The notes below the pieces were generated by a model, which was not told the DNA's origin, searched no databases, and saw nothing but the letters and a program-made list of their open reading frames with translations. Both the position numbers and the translations under genes were made by a program. Below are positions 25,201 through 36,400 of a DNA stretch of 64,000 nucleotides, piece after piece. Each line of letters starts with the position of its first letter. Position 1 is the first letter of the stretch. The stretch is taken from assembly GCA_039545355.1 (NCBI GenBank), contig BCJJ01000012.1, positions 389,067-453,066 on the forward strand, given 5' to 3'. The stretch comes from Trichosporon coremiiforme (lineage: Eukaryota > Basidiomycota > Tremellomycetes > Trichosporonales > Trichosporonaceae).

Positions 25201-26653
25201 GGATGTCCTCCGTGATCTCTCGAGCGTGATCGCGACGAAACAGGAAGACAAGACCTTCATTCCTCGCAGCGGTATCCTCGTCTCGGAGCTCATGGCGAAA
25301 CACCGCGAGTGGCTTCTGCTACAGGACATTCCGCTCCCCCGCGTACGCGCACCGACGAAGTGGAAACCACGCTCGCCCGTGGTTCAGCCACTGCGCAGCC
25401 CGCAGATTGTTCCCCGCTCTCCCGGGGCCACGCCCGACCTCAAGCCTCTCTCGAGCACCAACGACGATATCTTCACCATGGACGAGGACGAGCCCAGCCC
25501 TTCTACGCCCTCCACACCAGCGCGTCCTAGCACCTCTGGCAGGCCGATGACGCCCCTCACTCTGCCAGCGGGGAGCAGCAAGGCGCCGGTGTGGAAGAGC
25601 CGGACTGTGCAGCAGGAGAAGGTTGACCTCAGGAATATTATGGCGGAGACGGCTGCCCGTCGCACGCCGCGGAGCACGCCGGGCACGCCCGCTATGCAAC
25701 CTGGCTCATCGCCCCAGCTTGGCCCGACACCGGTACGGAACGGCGGCTCGCCATGGGCTGCCGTGCAAGCACCGCGAACCTCGCTCTCGTCAGTGCAGGC
25801 GCAACAGTCCTCCCCGTCGAGCTCCGGAATCGCGGGACCTGCGCGGTCCAGCCCGTCGAGCTCGTCCCTCGCTCGTCCTCCGCCCTCAACACCTCGTCCC
25901 ACTCCCAAGCCCACGGCCAACTCGCCCTCTACATCCCGCCTCATCAATCCCGTCAAGATGTCCCCCTCGGCCGCAGCGGCCTCAGCCCAGCCTAGGAGGT
26001 CTGGCAACGGACCAGCATGGAGCACTCCCAGCTTTTCGCCCGCCTCCCCGCCCACAGTGAGCAGTGCGACACAGGGTCTCTCCCTTCTCGCGATCCAGCA
26101 GCAGGAAGAGCAAGCTGCCGCCGAACGCAACCTGGTCCGCGCGCCTAAAAGTTTCGCGGAGATCCAGGCCGAAGAGGCTGCCGCACAAGCTAGAGCGGCG
26201 GAAGATAGGGCGCAGGAGGAGGAATTTGCGAGATGGTGGGCGCAGGAACAGCAGCGCATGGCTGGGCAGGGCTCCAGCGCCGCTGCCCAGAATGGAGGCG
26301 AACGTGGTGCCAGCGGGCGAGGAAGAGGAAGAGGACAGCAGCGCCGTGTCCCTCGCAGCCGAGGGAAGGCAAACGGGGAGAAGGCTGCAGACGTGGACCC
26401 GAAGGACGCGAGGATCGATGGGCCGCAAGGCGGTGACGAACCCAGCGGCGGCGGCAGGAGTGCCGGCGGCGGTAACGGAGGAGCTGGTGGTGGACGAGGG
26501 AAGAAGGGCAAGCGTGGAGGTGGTGGTGGTTCTGGCGGAGGTGCTGCTGCAGCGCCGAACGGTGAGGCTGCGGGCTCATCGGGAGGCGGTGGCGGCAGTA
26601 ATAGACGCCCGCGCAAGCCCAGGGAGCCCAAGGAGAAGGAAGCCAAGTCATAA
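22294..26653 (+). CDS. Ankyrin/RCC1/double-BTB protein, IBtk-like
   Basis: Two exons (22294-22496 and 22561-26653, phase 2, 64-bp intron) encode 1431 residues. Order of parts: ankyrin repeats (about 70-150, with GYTALHRALYAGN), an RCC1 propeller with blades LFTWGVNRNYALG, ILSWGNNRFGQLG and LYTWGTNQGHLG (about 160-500), a BTB domain near 640 (SDITVNVGEFAIPAHSVIL), a second BTB near 790 (CDVVVVLADREVAAQSVLL), then a long Ser/Pro-rich tail with two short helical motifs (VDLRNIMAE, KSFAEIQAEE) and a terminal RGRGRG- and Gly-rich basic segment. This matches animal IBtk, a cullin-3 substrate adaptor, and the related yeast Btb1-type proteins. A role in ubiquitin ligase complexes is inferred from the family. 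The basic glycine-rich end suggests RNA or nucleic-acid binding. Confidence 0.9.
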
Positions 26654-27070
26654 TCTGTTAACACCCAACTGCATGGGATTCTCAATGTACTCGCATTTCG
26701 CATCTTGCTCCCAATGTAATTGCCACTTGCCTCTGACTGACGTTCTTACCTCCTCAAGCACTGGTGACCTGATGGCGATCTGACAGCCTCCGACGGTCGC
26801 CACCCACCGCGGCCACCAGGCACCGGATGCGGCGTGATAAGGTTGACCCCGCTTTCATGAGCTGCCACGTGTGAACTATTGACATCAGCGCGACGCGGTC
26901 ATGAACGCGTCCCTCATGTTGTTGACCTCATCAACCTCCTCATCCATCTGTGTCCCCACACGCTCCATCGACGCTCTTCCGCGCTCAATCCGCCCTCCTC
27001 GTCTCTTCTCCTGCCCCCTTTCCACCCTCTCAAGTCCTCTACACCGTAACCGCAGGACGGACAGCCCACC
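26654..27070. other. Intergenic region before ASF1
   Basis: About 415 bp with no gene. It contains a CACGTG at 26866-26871, about 200 bp upstream of the ASF1 ATG, and a CT-rich stretch immediately before the start. Confidence 0.6.
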
Positions 27071-28174
27071 ATGGTGAGTCAACAGTGGGAACAGCGCGTC
27101 CTAGACATTCCGGGGAAGACACTTGCTAACCTCCACAGTCTATCGTAGGTACCGGGCGACATTTGGAAGTACAACCTAACGTTTCAGGTGAACATTCGCA
27201 ACATTGAGCTCGTCAACAACCCCGCAAAGTTCGACGACGACTATCACTTCCGGATCAAATTTGAGGCCATTGCGCCACTGGCTGAGGGTGAGCATAGGTC
27301 CGCGCATCGCGTCAGCACGCTGTACCGGGGAGGAGGAAGAACGGGGCGATCAGCAGAGCGGAGGAGTGGAAAATTGGCAGCGAAAGGATCGCAGAAAGGA
27401 TGACTGGTCTGCTCCGCGCCGCGCGAGGAAGACAGGGTGGATGCCCTGTCATGGCTCATGCCGCTCCGCCAATGACGACTCGCCCCCTCCCGGCCCCCCA
27501 ACCCGGCCCAAGCCGCAAAAACAAATGCTGACAACAACAGACCTCGAGTGGCGCTTGATCTACGTCGGTTCCGCAAAGAGCGAGGAGTACGACCAGGAGC
27601 TTGACTCGTGCATGGGTGAGTCCTTTGCTTCTTGGAAGTGATCACATGCTGACGTTGTGTCCTTCTTCACACAACCACGCGCTCTTCCGCAATGTCCACT
27701 CTACATGACCTCATCACAACAGTCGGCCCCATCCCCGCCGGAGTCAATGCTTTCGACTTTGTTGCCCCCGCGCCCAAGCACGACTTGCTCCCCTCCGTCG
27801 ACCCGGAGGAGATTCTCGGTGTCACCGTCATCATCATCACCGCCTCGTACCGCGACAAGGAGTTTGTGCGTGTTGGTTACTACGTCAACACGGATTACGA
27901 GGACGAGCAGCTCCGCCTCGAGCCGCCTCCCCAGGTCGTCTGGGACAAGCTGTACCGCAATGTTCTTATCGAGAAGCCCAAGGTGACCCGATTCCAGAAC
28001 CCGTGGGACAGCGGCTCGGCGGACCCGTACGGCGCGCCCAACGGCGGCCAGCAAGCCGAGCTCGACCAGCCCCTCTCCGCCGACGCCGTGTTCAACTCGC
28101 CGCTGCCGCCGCCCGTGCAGAAGGCGCCCGCGCCGAGTAGTGGCATGGACGTGGACGGAGGCGTGGCGGCGTAA
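27071..28174 (+). CDS. ASF1: Histone H3-H4 chaperone ASF1, with a 6-nt microexon
   Basis: Asf1 hands H3-H4 dimers to CAF-1 and HIRA during chromatin assembly. Five coding exons are needed: 27071-27073 (only ATG), 27139-27144 (6 nt, TCTATC), 27188-27287, 27541-27615 and 27723-28174, giving 211 residues. Introns are 65, 43, 253 and 107 nt. The first residues become MSIVNIRN, matching the near-invariant fungal MSIV start; skipping the microexon would give MVNIRN, also in frame. Conserved core motifs are [46 protein letters not shown] and [13 protein letters not shown]. The C-terminal tail is acidic and Pro-rich but short. Confidence is high for the gene, good for the microexon. Confidence 0.95.
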
Positions 28175-28430
28175 GAGCGCGGAAGGAAGCAGCAAACAAC
28201 AACTCAAAATAGACAGCAGACGGGCTGGGTCGGGTGACACCCAGTCCAAACAAGCCAGGCAAGCACACGGGCGGTGCGAATGGGCTTTTTGTACGTTTTT
28301 GTTAGTAGAACGGCAGATTAATCGGATACGGACTGGCTGTATCCCTCGGTCTTGCCAACCATGTAGTCTGAAAATATGATGTACGATGCGTGCAGAAAAG
28401 CTCTCTCTATCTATAAGTTAAACGACGCAA

Positions 28431-31093
28431 CTAAGCCTTCTTGCCAGCGTCCTCCTTGAGGGAGACGATGCGGTTGAGGATGATCTTGTCACCGTCGCGG
28501 GGTCCGGGGGCGACATCGGCCGGCTCGTCGATGCACTTGATGGTCGACTCGCGGTCGACAGCAAAGTACGCAAGACGCATGCCCTGGAAGCGGATGTTCT
28601 CCATGCCAACCAGCTGGTCGGCGGTGACGATGGGGTCGTCGGCGTGGTTCTTTCCGTCCATGTCGTCGACCTTCTTCTCGCCCTTGTTCTCCTCGTTGGC
28701 GACCTCGCACTCCTGCGCCGCCTTGGTGGTACGCTCGTGGCTCTCCTTGCGCGCGTCGGTGATGCTCTTCTTGGCGAGCTGGTAGAAGGCGGGCTCGATG
28801 ACGGCGCCGGTGAAGACCTCGAGCGAGTCCGGGTTGACGTCGCCCTCAAAGTCGGCGGGGGGCGGGTCGCTCTTGAACAGCGGCTTGAAGTAGCGCACCT
28901 CGTCGATCTTGACGGCCCCGGGCGCGTTGACCCACTGGATGTATGCCTTGGGCTTGCCCGTGTTCTGGCCGCCGAGGGCGGGATCCTCGAGCCGCGCGCG
29001 GATCTCGGTGATCTCGCCCGCGTCGTTCTTGCTGAACGAAGTGCAGGTGACGGGGAACGGCGCCTTGAAGAGACCCACCGTCTTGCCCGGCGCGAGACGG
29101 AAGTAGTCGGGCGCATCGACCTCGCGGAAGTCGTCCCGGTCAATGTACACCTCGCGCGAGAAGGTCGTGTCGATCTCGCCCATGGCGGGGATCTTGGGGT
29201 GCAGCGGCACCTTGACGGTGACGCTGTAGTCGGCGGGGACGTTCTCGAGCACAATCTTGACGGGCTTGAGGACCATCATGAGACGCGGCGCGCTATCCTC
29301 GAGGAACTTGCGCACCGTGCTCTCAAACTTCTGCAGCTGCGTCTCGGACAGAAGCGTCGTGACGCCGAGCTCGGAGACGAAGGCCAGTAGCGCGCCCGGG
29401 GGGATACCGCGCCTTCGCAGCGCGATGATGGTGTACAGACGCGGGTCGTCCCAGTCCTTCACGAGGCCGGACTCTACGAGCCTGCGCACCTTGCGCTTGG
29501 ACAGGAACGTGCCCTGGAGGTTGAGGCGGGCGAACTCGTACTGGCGCGGCTTGTAGACCTCGAGCGCGTCGCAGAGCCACTCGTAGCTCTCGCGCGCGGG
29601 GATGAACTCGGTCGTGCACAGCGAGTGCGTGATGTGCTCCATGCTGTCGCAGAGACAGTGCGTAAAGTCGTACGTCGGGTAGATCTTCCATTTGTCGCCC
29701 GTACGGTGGTGCGGCGCCTTCTTGACGCGGTACGCGATCGCGTCCCACATGTACGGGTTGCCCGAGGTCAGGTCCTGTTTCATGCGCAGGCATGCCGTCT
29801 TCTCGGCGTACTCGCCGTTCTTCATGCGCTCAAACTCGGCCAGGTTCTCCTCCACCGGTCGCTCGCGGTGCTCGCACGGCTTCGGGTTGCCGTGGCCGCC
29901 ACCGCGGTCCTCCTTGATCTTCTCCGCGTCACACGTGCACACGTAAGCCTTGCCGCGCTTGATCAGCTCGACGGCGAGGAGGTACAGCTTGTCAAAGTTG
30001 TCCGAGCTGTAGGTGATCTTCCACGGCTCGAAGCCGAGCCATCGCACCGTCTCCAGGATCGACTGGAAGAACCGTCCCTCCTCCGCCTCCGGGTTCGTGT
30101 CGTCGTAGCGCAGGTACGTCCGTCCGCCGTGGAACTTGGCGTAGCCAAAGTCGACCATGATCGCCTTCACGTGTCCGATGTGCAGATATCCATTCGGCTC
30201 GGGCGGGAATCGCGTGTACACCTGGCCCTTCGTGTCCTTCAGGTGCTGCTCCTTGAGCTCGGGCTTGATCTGGGGGTTCTCTCCGACCTTGTGGAACTCG
30301 GACAGGAAGCCCTCCTCGAAGATACGGGTCGGGAGGTCGGGGGCGGCGCCGGCAGTCGAGGACGAGGCGGCGGCAGAAGTGGCAGCCTTGGGGGCAGCCT
30401 TGGCCTTGGCAGGCTTAGCCGACGCCTTAGCAGCCTCAGCACGCGCCTTGGCCGCTGCGGCCTTGTCGCCGAACAGCTCGGTGAAGACCGACTCGACGGC
30501 GTTCTTCAGGTCAACGGCAGGAGCCCACTTCAGGTCAGAGGTCGAGCCCTTGATGCCGCCCATGAAGGGACCCTGGTCGGCCCAGGACGCGATCGGCTTA
30601 GCGAGGCCAGTGATGTACTCCTTGATCATGTCGGGGAGCTGCTCGAGGGTCAGGTTGACGCCGACACCGGCAGCCTTGTCGAACGCGGCAGCATCAGGGG
30701 GAATGGTGGGGTTAGCCTCGAGGTACTTGACCGCGGCTGATGGTTAGCTCTAATCCTTATCTCACGCTCCAGCCACTGCCATCATTACTCACCGGCGACC
30801 TGGTCCGGGGAAACGACGCTGCCGTCCTCGATGCGCGAGACGACATACTTCCGCGTGTCGGGGGAGAGCTTGCTGCCGGTGGCGGAGAGCTTGACAAGGG
30901 CGTTCGCCTGGCCGGTCGGGAAGGTTTTGCCGTCGAGTCCGGTCTCGTCGACGAGCGCACGGAACGCGGTGCCCGACTTGGGGGTGCGCACGAGCTCGGT
31001 CGCCGAGTTGGTGGTGAGACCGAAGCGCTCGAAGCGGGCGATGAGCTCGGCGTTCTCCGGCGCGGCGGGGTCGAACTTCGCCTTGGGAGCCAT
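28431..31093 (-). CDS. GLN4: Glutaminyl-tRNA synthetase, cytosolic
   Basis: Charges tRNA-Gln with glutamine. Exon 1 (30793-31093) and exon 2 (28431-30736) join in phase 1 over a 56-bp GTGAGT...CAG intron, giving 868 residues. The N-terminal part (to about residue 190) is the eukaryotic non-catalytic domain, a tRNA-affinity domain related to the Gatb/YqeY fold. A Lys/Ala-rich linker leads to the class I catalytic core, with [17 protein letters not shown] near residue 285 and the KMSKS-equivalent LSKRK near 512. The C-terminal beta-barrel anticodon-binding domain runs to the end. [21 protein letters not shown] sequences separate GlnRS from GluRS. The start was chosen at MAPKAKFD, directly upstream of the conserved N-terminal domain. 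It is divergent with the zinc-finger gene. Confidence 0.95.
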
Positions 31094-31244
31094 CCTTCTT
31101 TGTTGTTGCGGGTGGCGAGAAAGTGTTTGTTGTTATCAATCAGCCCGAGTCCATGGTGATCCACGACTCGACTTTTGAGCGCGAGACAGGGGGGCAGGGG
31201 GTCCAGCGTCATTTGCGAAAGTCGACGCCACGTCATTCATTGAC

Positions 31245-31250
31245 CACGTG
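31245..31250. promoter_or_regulatory. CACGTG E-box in the GlnRS/zinc-finger divergent promoter
   Basis: CACGTG within CCACGTGAG, in the 261-bp gap between the GlnRS start (-) and the zinc-finger protein start (+). It is placed to serve either gene. Confidence 0.45.
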
Positions 31251-31354
31251 AGAATCTTTATCAGTGACTTCCGTCTTCCCTATCAGGTACAATACCGTTG
31301 CGATTGCCGCTCCGAGTTGTTTTCGCGCCGACAACAACACCAGAGCCAACATCC

Positions 31355-32869
31355 ATGGCCTCGGACGGCAGCGGAGCAACGACGCCCCATATGGGGCCAC
31401 AGAAGAGGCAGGGAGAGTCCATCGGTGCGTATTCTCTTCTCACTTCGTCCTTTCTTTCCCGCTCGTCCCGACACTAACGCCCAGACGCCGATCGACCGCG
31501 CCAGATCCCCCGGCAATCGGGGCCCGAGGACGATGCATTGCAGGGCGATGTGAAGCCCGAAGCAGTCGGAGAAGCAGGACCAGGACCTCAGACGGCTCGC
31601 CGCCGCTCGCTCGGACCCGTCTCACAACCAAGTCCCGCCGTCTTCCACCGCATCATGGAGCAGCGTGCTGGCGCTGGCGCTAGCACGCAAGCGAGCGACA
31701 TCGGCTCCTTCTCGAGCCCGCCAGACCAGGCTGAACCGGAAGTGAAGGGAGAATTACGAGTCGTGGATGGAGAGGAGGCGTACGTCGCCCCGGACAGCGA
31801 TAGCGACAGCACGCAGTCGATGGGTCTCAGCTCGGTCCAACAGTCGCAGCAGACGTGCACGTTCGCGGGCTGTTCAGAAGCGTACGGAACACCGGAAGAG
31901 CTTGCGTTGCACATCCGAGCACATGCAGACTCCATTGCTGCGCCGCCACCAGGGAAGGAGGCGAAGCTTGAGGAGCGGATAGCGGCACTGGAAGCGCAGG
32001 TACGGGAGAAGGACGTCGAGATCGGGCGACAAGCCGCCTTCATCGCCGACCTGGAGCGCGACCCGCTAGAGATCCTCTCACCGCCGACACAAGACACTCC
32101 TGAAGCCGAGATTCATGCGCTGAAGAAGAAGCTCAAGTCGTCCCAGCTAGCCCTGAAGAGTGCGCGCAGCGACCTCTCCTTCTTCCGGGATCAGTACCAG
32201 ACTGCCTCGACGAGTGCTGTGACTGAGGTCGCGCGTGCAGACAAGCTCGCCTCGCAAGTTACGCGGCTGAAGGAGCAGCTGTCTCTGGGCCTGAAGCAGC
32301 GCAACCTGCACTTCCAGGCGACGCTGACCGCGCACGCAAAGGCGGAGGAGAAGGCAAAGTACCAGCTGAACCTCCTGCTGGCGCAAAGCCGACGCACAGA
32401 CGACAAGATCCGCCACCGAGCAGCGCAGCACGAGCGCCTCGTAAAGGAGAACCGGACATACGAGACGGAGCTGCACGAAGCGCGCTCCCGCGCCGACACG
32501 CTGCAGAAGCGGAACAACGAGCTGCTCGACCAGGTCGCAACCCTCCGGGGCCGGCTCATGGGCGCGTTCGACAGTGTCTCCAACTCGGCGAGCGACAGCG
32601 ACGCAGAGGGCGAGCGGGAGAACGGCGGCTTCCACAAATTCGACGCTCAGGAGGGCAAGCTCGGCATGCCCGCGCTGACGCCGACGGCGGCGCGACCACT
32701 GACGCCGGTTGTGCAGGACGTGATGCTCGGTGCGTCGCCGGCAGCGGGGACCCAGCAGACCGAGCTCATGTTCAAGTGCAAGTGGGAGAATTGCGCGGCT
32801 ATCTTCGCAGCCAGAGGAGAACTCGAGGCGCACGCGCTCGCCCATGTCCAAGCTGAGCTGGACCAGTAA
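31355..32869 (+). CDS. Coiled-coil protein with two C2H2 zinc fingers
   Basis: Exons 31355-31424 and 31485-32869 join in phase 1 over a 60-bp intron, giving 484 residues. One C2H2 finger (CTFAGCSEAYGTPEELALHI followed by RAH) sits near residue 130 and a second (CKWENCAAIFAARGELEAHA followed by LAHV) at the extreme C terminus. Between them lies a long Lys/Glu/Gln-rich coiled coil of roughly 200 residues. The N terminus is Ser/Pro-rich. I do not recognise a specific family. The spacing of fingers at both ends of a coiled coil suggests a dimeric scaffold or DNA/RNA-binding protein; function is unknown. Confidence 0.82.
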
Positions 32870-33056
32870 TCCCCTGGCAACATCATGTAGCATTTCTTGT
32901 GTATGAATCTTTGGACACATCGGCTTCTGGTCTTGCCTCGTCCTCTTGCCTTGTCCTGAAGATGTTGGAGAGCGGAACGAGGACGCAAGTAAAGCCTCGA
33001 CGCTCCTGCGCCCTCTAGAACTCCCCGAGCGTACGGATATCGTAACAACTCGTGGA

Positions 33057-33139
33057 GGGCGTCTAGCTCAGTTGGTAGAGCGCGTCATTAGCATTGTCTA
33101 AGTTTGACGAGGTCTTTGGTTCGATTCCTAAGTCGTCCA
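33057..33139 (+). tRNA. tRNA-Ala(AGC) with 10-nt intron
   Basis: Identical over all 83 nt, intron included, to the gene at 14078-14160 but on the opposite strand. G3:U70, anticodon AGC and A73 are all present. A short T run follows within 15 bp as a likely pol III terminator. Confidence 0.95.
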
Positions 33140-33486
33140 CGCTTACATTTTTGCAAACGTCGCCTGCATTTTGCGTACTGAGGAATCAGAGGAAACACAG
33201 CTGGTGAGATGGGAGAAAGCGTAATTCAGAAGCTATGCAAGAAATGGTCTTACCTGCGTATGTCCCCACGGGCCGCAATCGGGTCAAAGGGAGCGTTGGC
33301 TGCTTACATGCTTGGCGCTCCCGGTAGCTGGCACTGCGGTCTAAGAGTGGTGGCCAACGAGCCAGCGGTCAGCTTCGGAGATCCGGAGCCAAGCTCCTGG
33401 TTCTGTTGTTAGCTCTGACGGGGTTATTCCAGCTGACTCATCACTTTGTTCCCCAAGGCGATCCAACGAGCGATCATCCCCTCTGT
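33140..33486. other. Spacer between tRNA-Ala and array A
   Basis: About 350 bp with no gene recognised. The AGCT-containing pattern of array A becomes sparse and irregular here, so this may be the 3' end of the array transcript. Confidence 0.4.
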
Positions 33487-36400
33487 CTGGTGTGAGCTCG
33501 ACGACATCGAAGCATAGCTTACGTCTCTATGTGCTTGGGTAGTCAGCTCAAAGTGGACGTCCTCGAAGCTCACTGATTGCTGAGGTCAGCTCGGTCGATT
33601 CCTCTAAGCTCACCCGCTGTGGGACGTGTCAACGAGTGTTGCACGAGGAGCAGCACATGCGGTGTTCCATTTGACTGATGTCAGCTCGCGTTGTTGGCTA
33701 TGTAGCTCACAATCATTTGGCGTGGGCTGCGTGTCAGCTAACAACACGCTAGATAAACAGCTCACGGAAGGAGTCAGGTGTCAGCTCGCATGTCGCCTTC
33801 TTCACAGCTTACCTACCTCCCCGTATTGCTATCGCGTTCGCTTCCGCTGCAACGTGCCACACTGCCGGTTTCTGCAGCTTTCCCTCAGGTCATAGAGCCA
33901 CCAACCTCTGGGTCTGCAGCGGAACATCAGATCTGCTATGAGCTACTGGGCGTCAATGAGAAGCTCAGCATTGCGCTCTGGCTGTCAGGTTAGCTTTATC
34001 GATCACGCTCTCGGCTTAGCTGACATTACCCCCAGCTCGCGTGTGGCATCGGACTGCAGTCAGCTTTGGACCTTTCGTTTCCCCAAGTTCGCGTCTTCGA
34101 GCTTTCGTGTCAGCTACTGAGGGAATCTGGAAGCTAACCTTCTGCCCATCAGCTCACACGAGACTGTCAAAATCATTCAGATTGTCAGCTCAAGAGCTCT
34201 AAACGTAGCTCACCGATAGAGTATGCGGGACCAGGTACTTATGTCGTCACAGCTGGAGGCACCTGGACGTCGGCTCGACTCTGCCACATCAGCTCACAGG
34301 TCACCAGCTTTCCGAGCCGTCGCGAGATGACAAAGAGCTCACAGAGTGTCTGGTGTCAGCTGCCGGAAACAAACGTAGCGTACCTTCCTACTCAAGCCCT
34401 TGCGCCCTTGCGCCCGCTTCCGCTGTTCATTGCGCCCCGCCCTTCCGACCTGTGTGTCAGCTAGCTCAGCTACCAAGCAGTTCACAGCTGAGATACGCAC
34501 AATGCAAACACATCAGCGCGCCGGCGGCCAGCAGGACGGATGGCGTACAGCCTACCTCCGCCCACAGCGGCAGCCATGAGTGCTGCGCGTCAGCTGTACT
34601 CATAGCCCAGAAGCATACTGAGATATGGCTGCGTGTACTCTCCCAGCTCACCGCTGTTCGATTCCTGCAGTGTCAGCTCTGTGAGACTTCAAAAGCCTGA
34701 GACTTGAGGCTGGGGTTCAGCCCTTAGGCCGCGTAGCGCAGCGGATGTTCTGTTCTGCACGTCTGGGGTCAGCTCAACGGGAGAATCATATTAGCTTACA
34801 GTATCTCTTCCCATTTCCAATCGTCATCAGACATGATGTACCCCATGGTTGTCATCGAAGCAGGAGTGGAGTGGGAGTTGCTAGCAGGTGATGGGGTCCA
34901 TTTCCACCGTCACGTTGATTCCGTTGTCGATCACCAGTTGAAACAGCGCCCTGTTTGCACATGACATGGGGGTCCAGACGCAAGCGTCTGCGAGTCGGTT
35001 TATCCTCAGCGTATTGCATAGCAGCATAGCAGTGCAGTAGTTTGCGTCCCAACGACCAAGGTGCATATCCATCTAAATATCAGGAATTTGCGGTCTAACC
35101 CTCTTCTTCCGCCACATTACACTATCTGGTCCGGCCCCCAGGCTGCCATGCATCATTTGCATGCACTGCCAGGTCCTTGGACACATTCTGTGCCATAACC
35201 GCCGCTTCAGCTTCGGCACGTCCAGAGCCTAGCGTCAGCTGAGCAGAACCGGGTAGCTAACCTTCTGCGTCTCTCCCTGGCTCTTATCGCGTTTGCTGAC
35301 GCCACGGTGGCAACAGTGCTTCTCAGCTATGGCGTACTCCCGAGCTACCCACTGACAGCCTCAGATCTGGAGCACACAGCCTGCTGTCATCTACCCAGGG
35401 GATTACGCAAGCTTACCCTCTCCCGCTTCATGCTGGTGCTGTTGGTCAGCTACGGGTCGCGAAGAACAGCTCACACTTCATGCTTGTACCAGATTGAAGT
35501 TGTCACTCTGACTCCGTCTGCAGTCAGCTTCGTGGGCGCCTTAGAAGCTTACCCATCATCACGCCTGCTCATTGATCTGATGTTACACCTTTGCAAGTCG
35601 CAGTTCAGTTCACCGACTGAAGTCAGCTTTCGCATCTTTGACAGCAGCTCACTCGTATCTACTGTAACCGCAGTTCGGAAGCTCACCCAGACCTAGTAAC
35701 AGCTTCTGAAGTCCTGGCGAGCTCACTCTGCTCTGCTGTCAGCTCTCACACTCCGAGGCAGCTCACCAAGGCTGGAATGGGCTGTTCCATAGGCTCAGGT
35801 CAAGGCGCGCTGGAGGTCAGCTACGTAGACAAGAAGAGTTCCGTAGCTCACAAGTCAATTGAGTTCATCTTGGACGGTCAAATTGTCCAGCTCGCCGAGC
35901 CTGTACTTTCGATTATCTATCGAGGACCTGACTTCAGCTTACTAGTACAGGCTGGTGTCAGCTACTGCGGAGCGAACATAGCATACCTCCGCCCGCGCTC
36001 AGTGTGACCCCCGTCGACCGGACTGCCGCTGGCTTCAGCTCCTCGTCGACGAATTCCAGCACACCTGCAGCCATGCTGGAGACTACTGCAATCAGCTCAG
36101 GACCGGAGGGATTCTAGCTCACCTAGTCGCCTGGAGGCCAGCTATCGTGAAGATCTCAAGCTCACCACCACTGCGGGTCAGCTCACAAGGTGCGTCGAGC
36201 TCACTCTGATAGTCAGCTAACCTTCACCAAAGGATAGCTTACTGCTATTCCTGACCTGGAGGGCACCCATGAGGTCACTGCTGGATATCAGCTACCGATC
36301 TGACAAAAAGCTCACCCCGCTCCGTCGTTAGCTCGTCAAGACGTTTCCAGCTCACTCTGCATGTCAGCTCTCAGGATTCTGGTGAAGCTCAGCACTCGAA

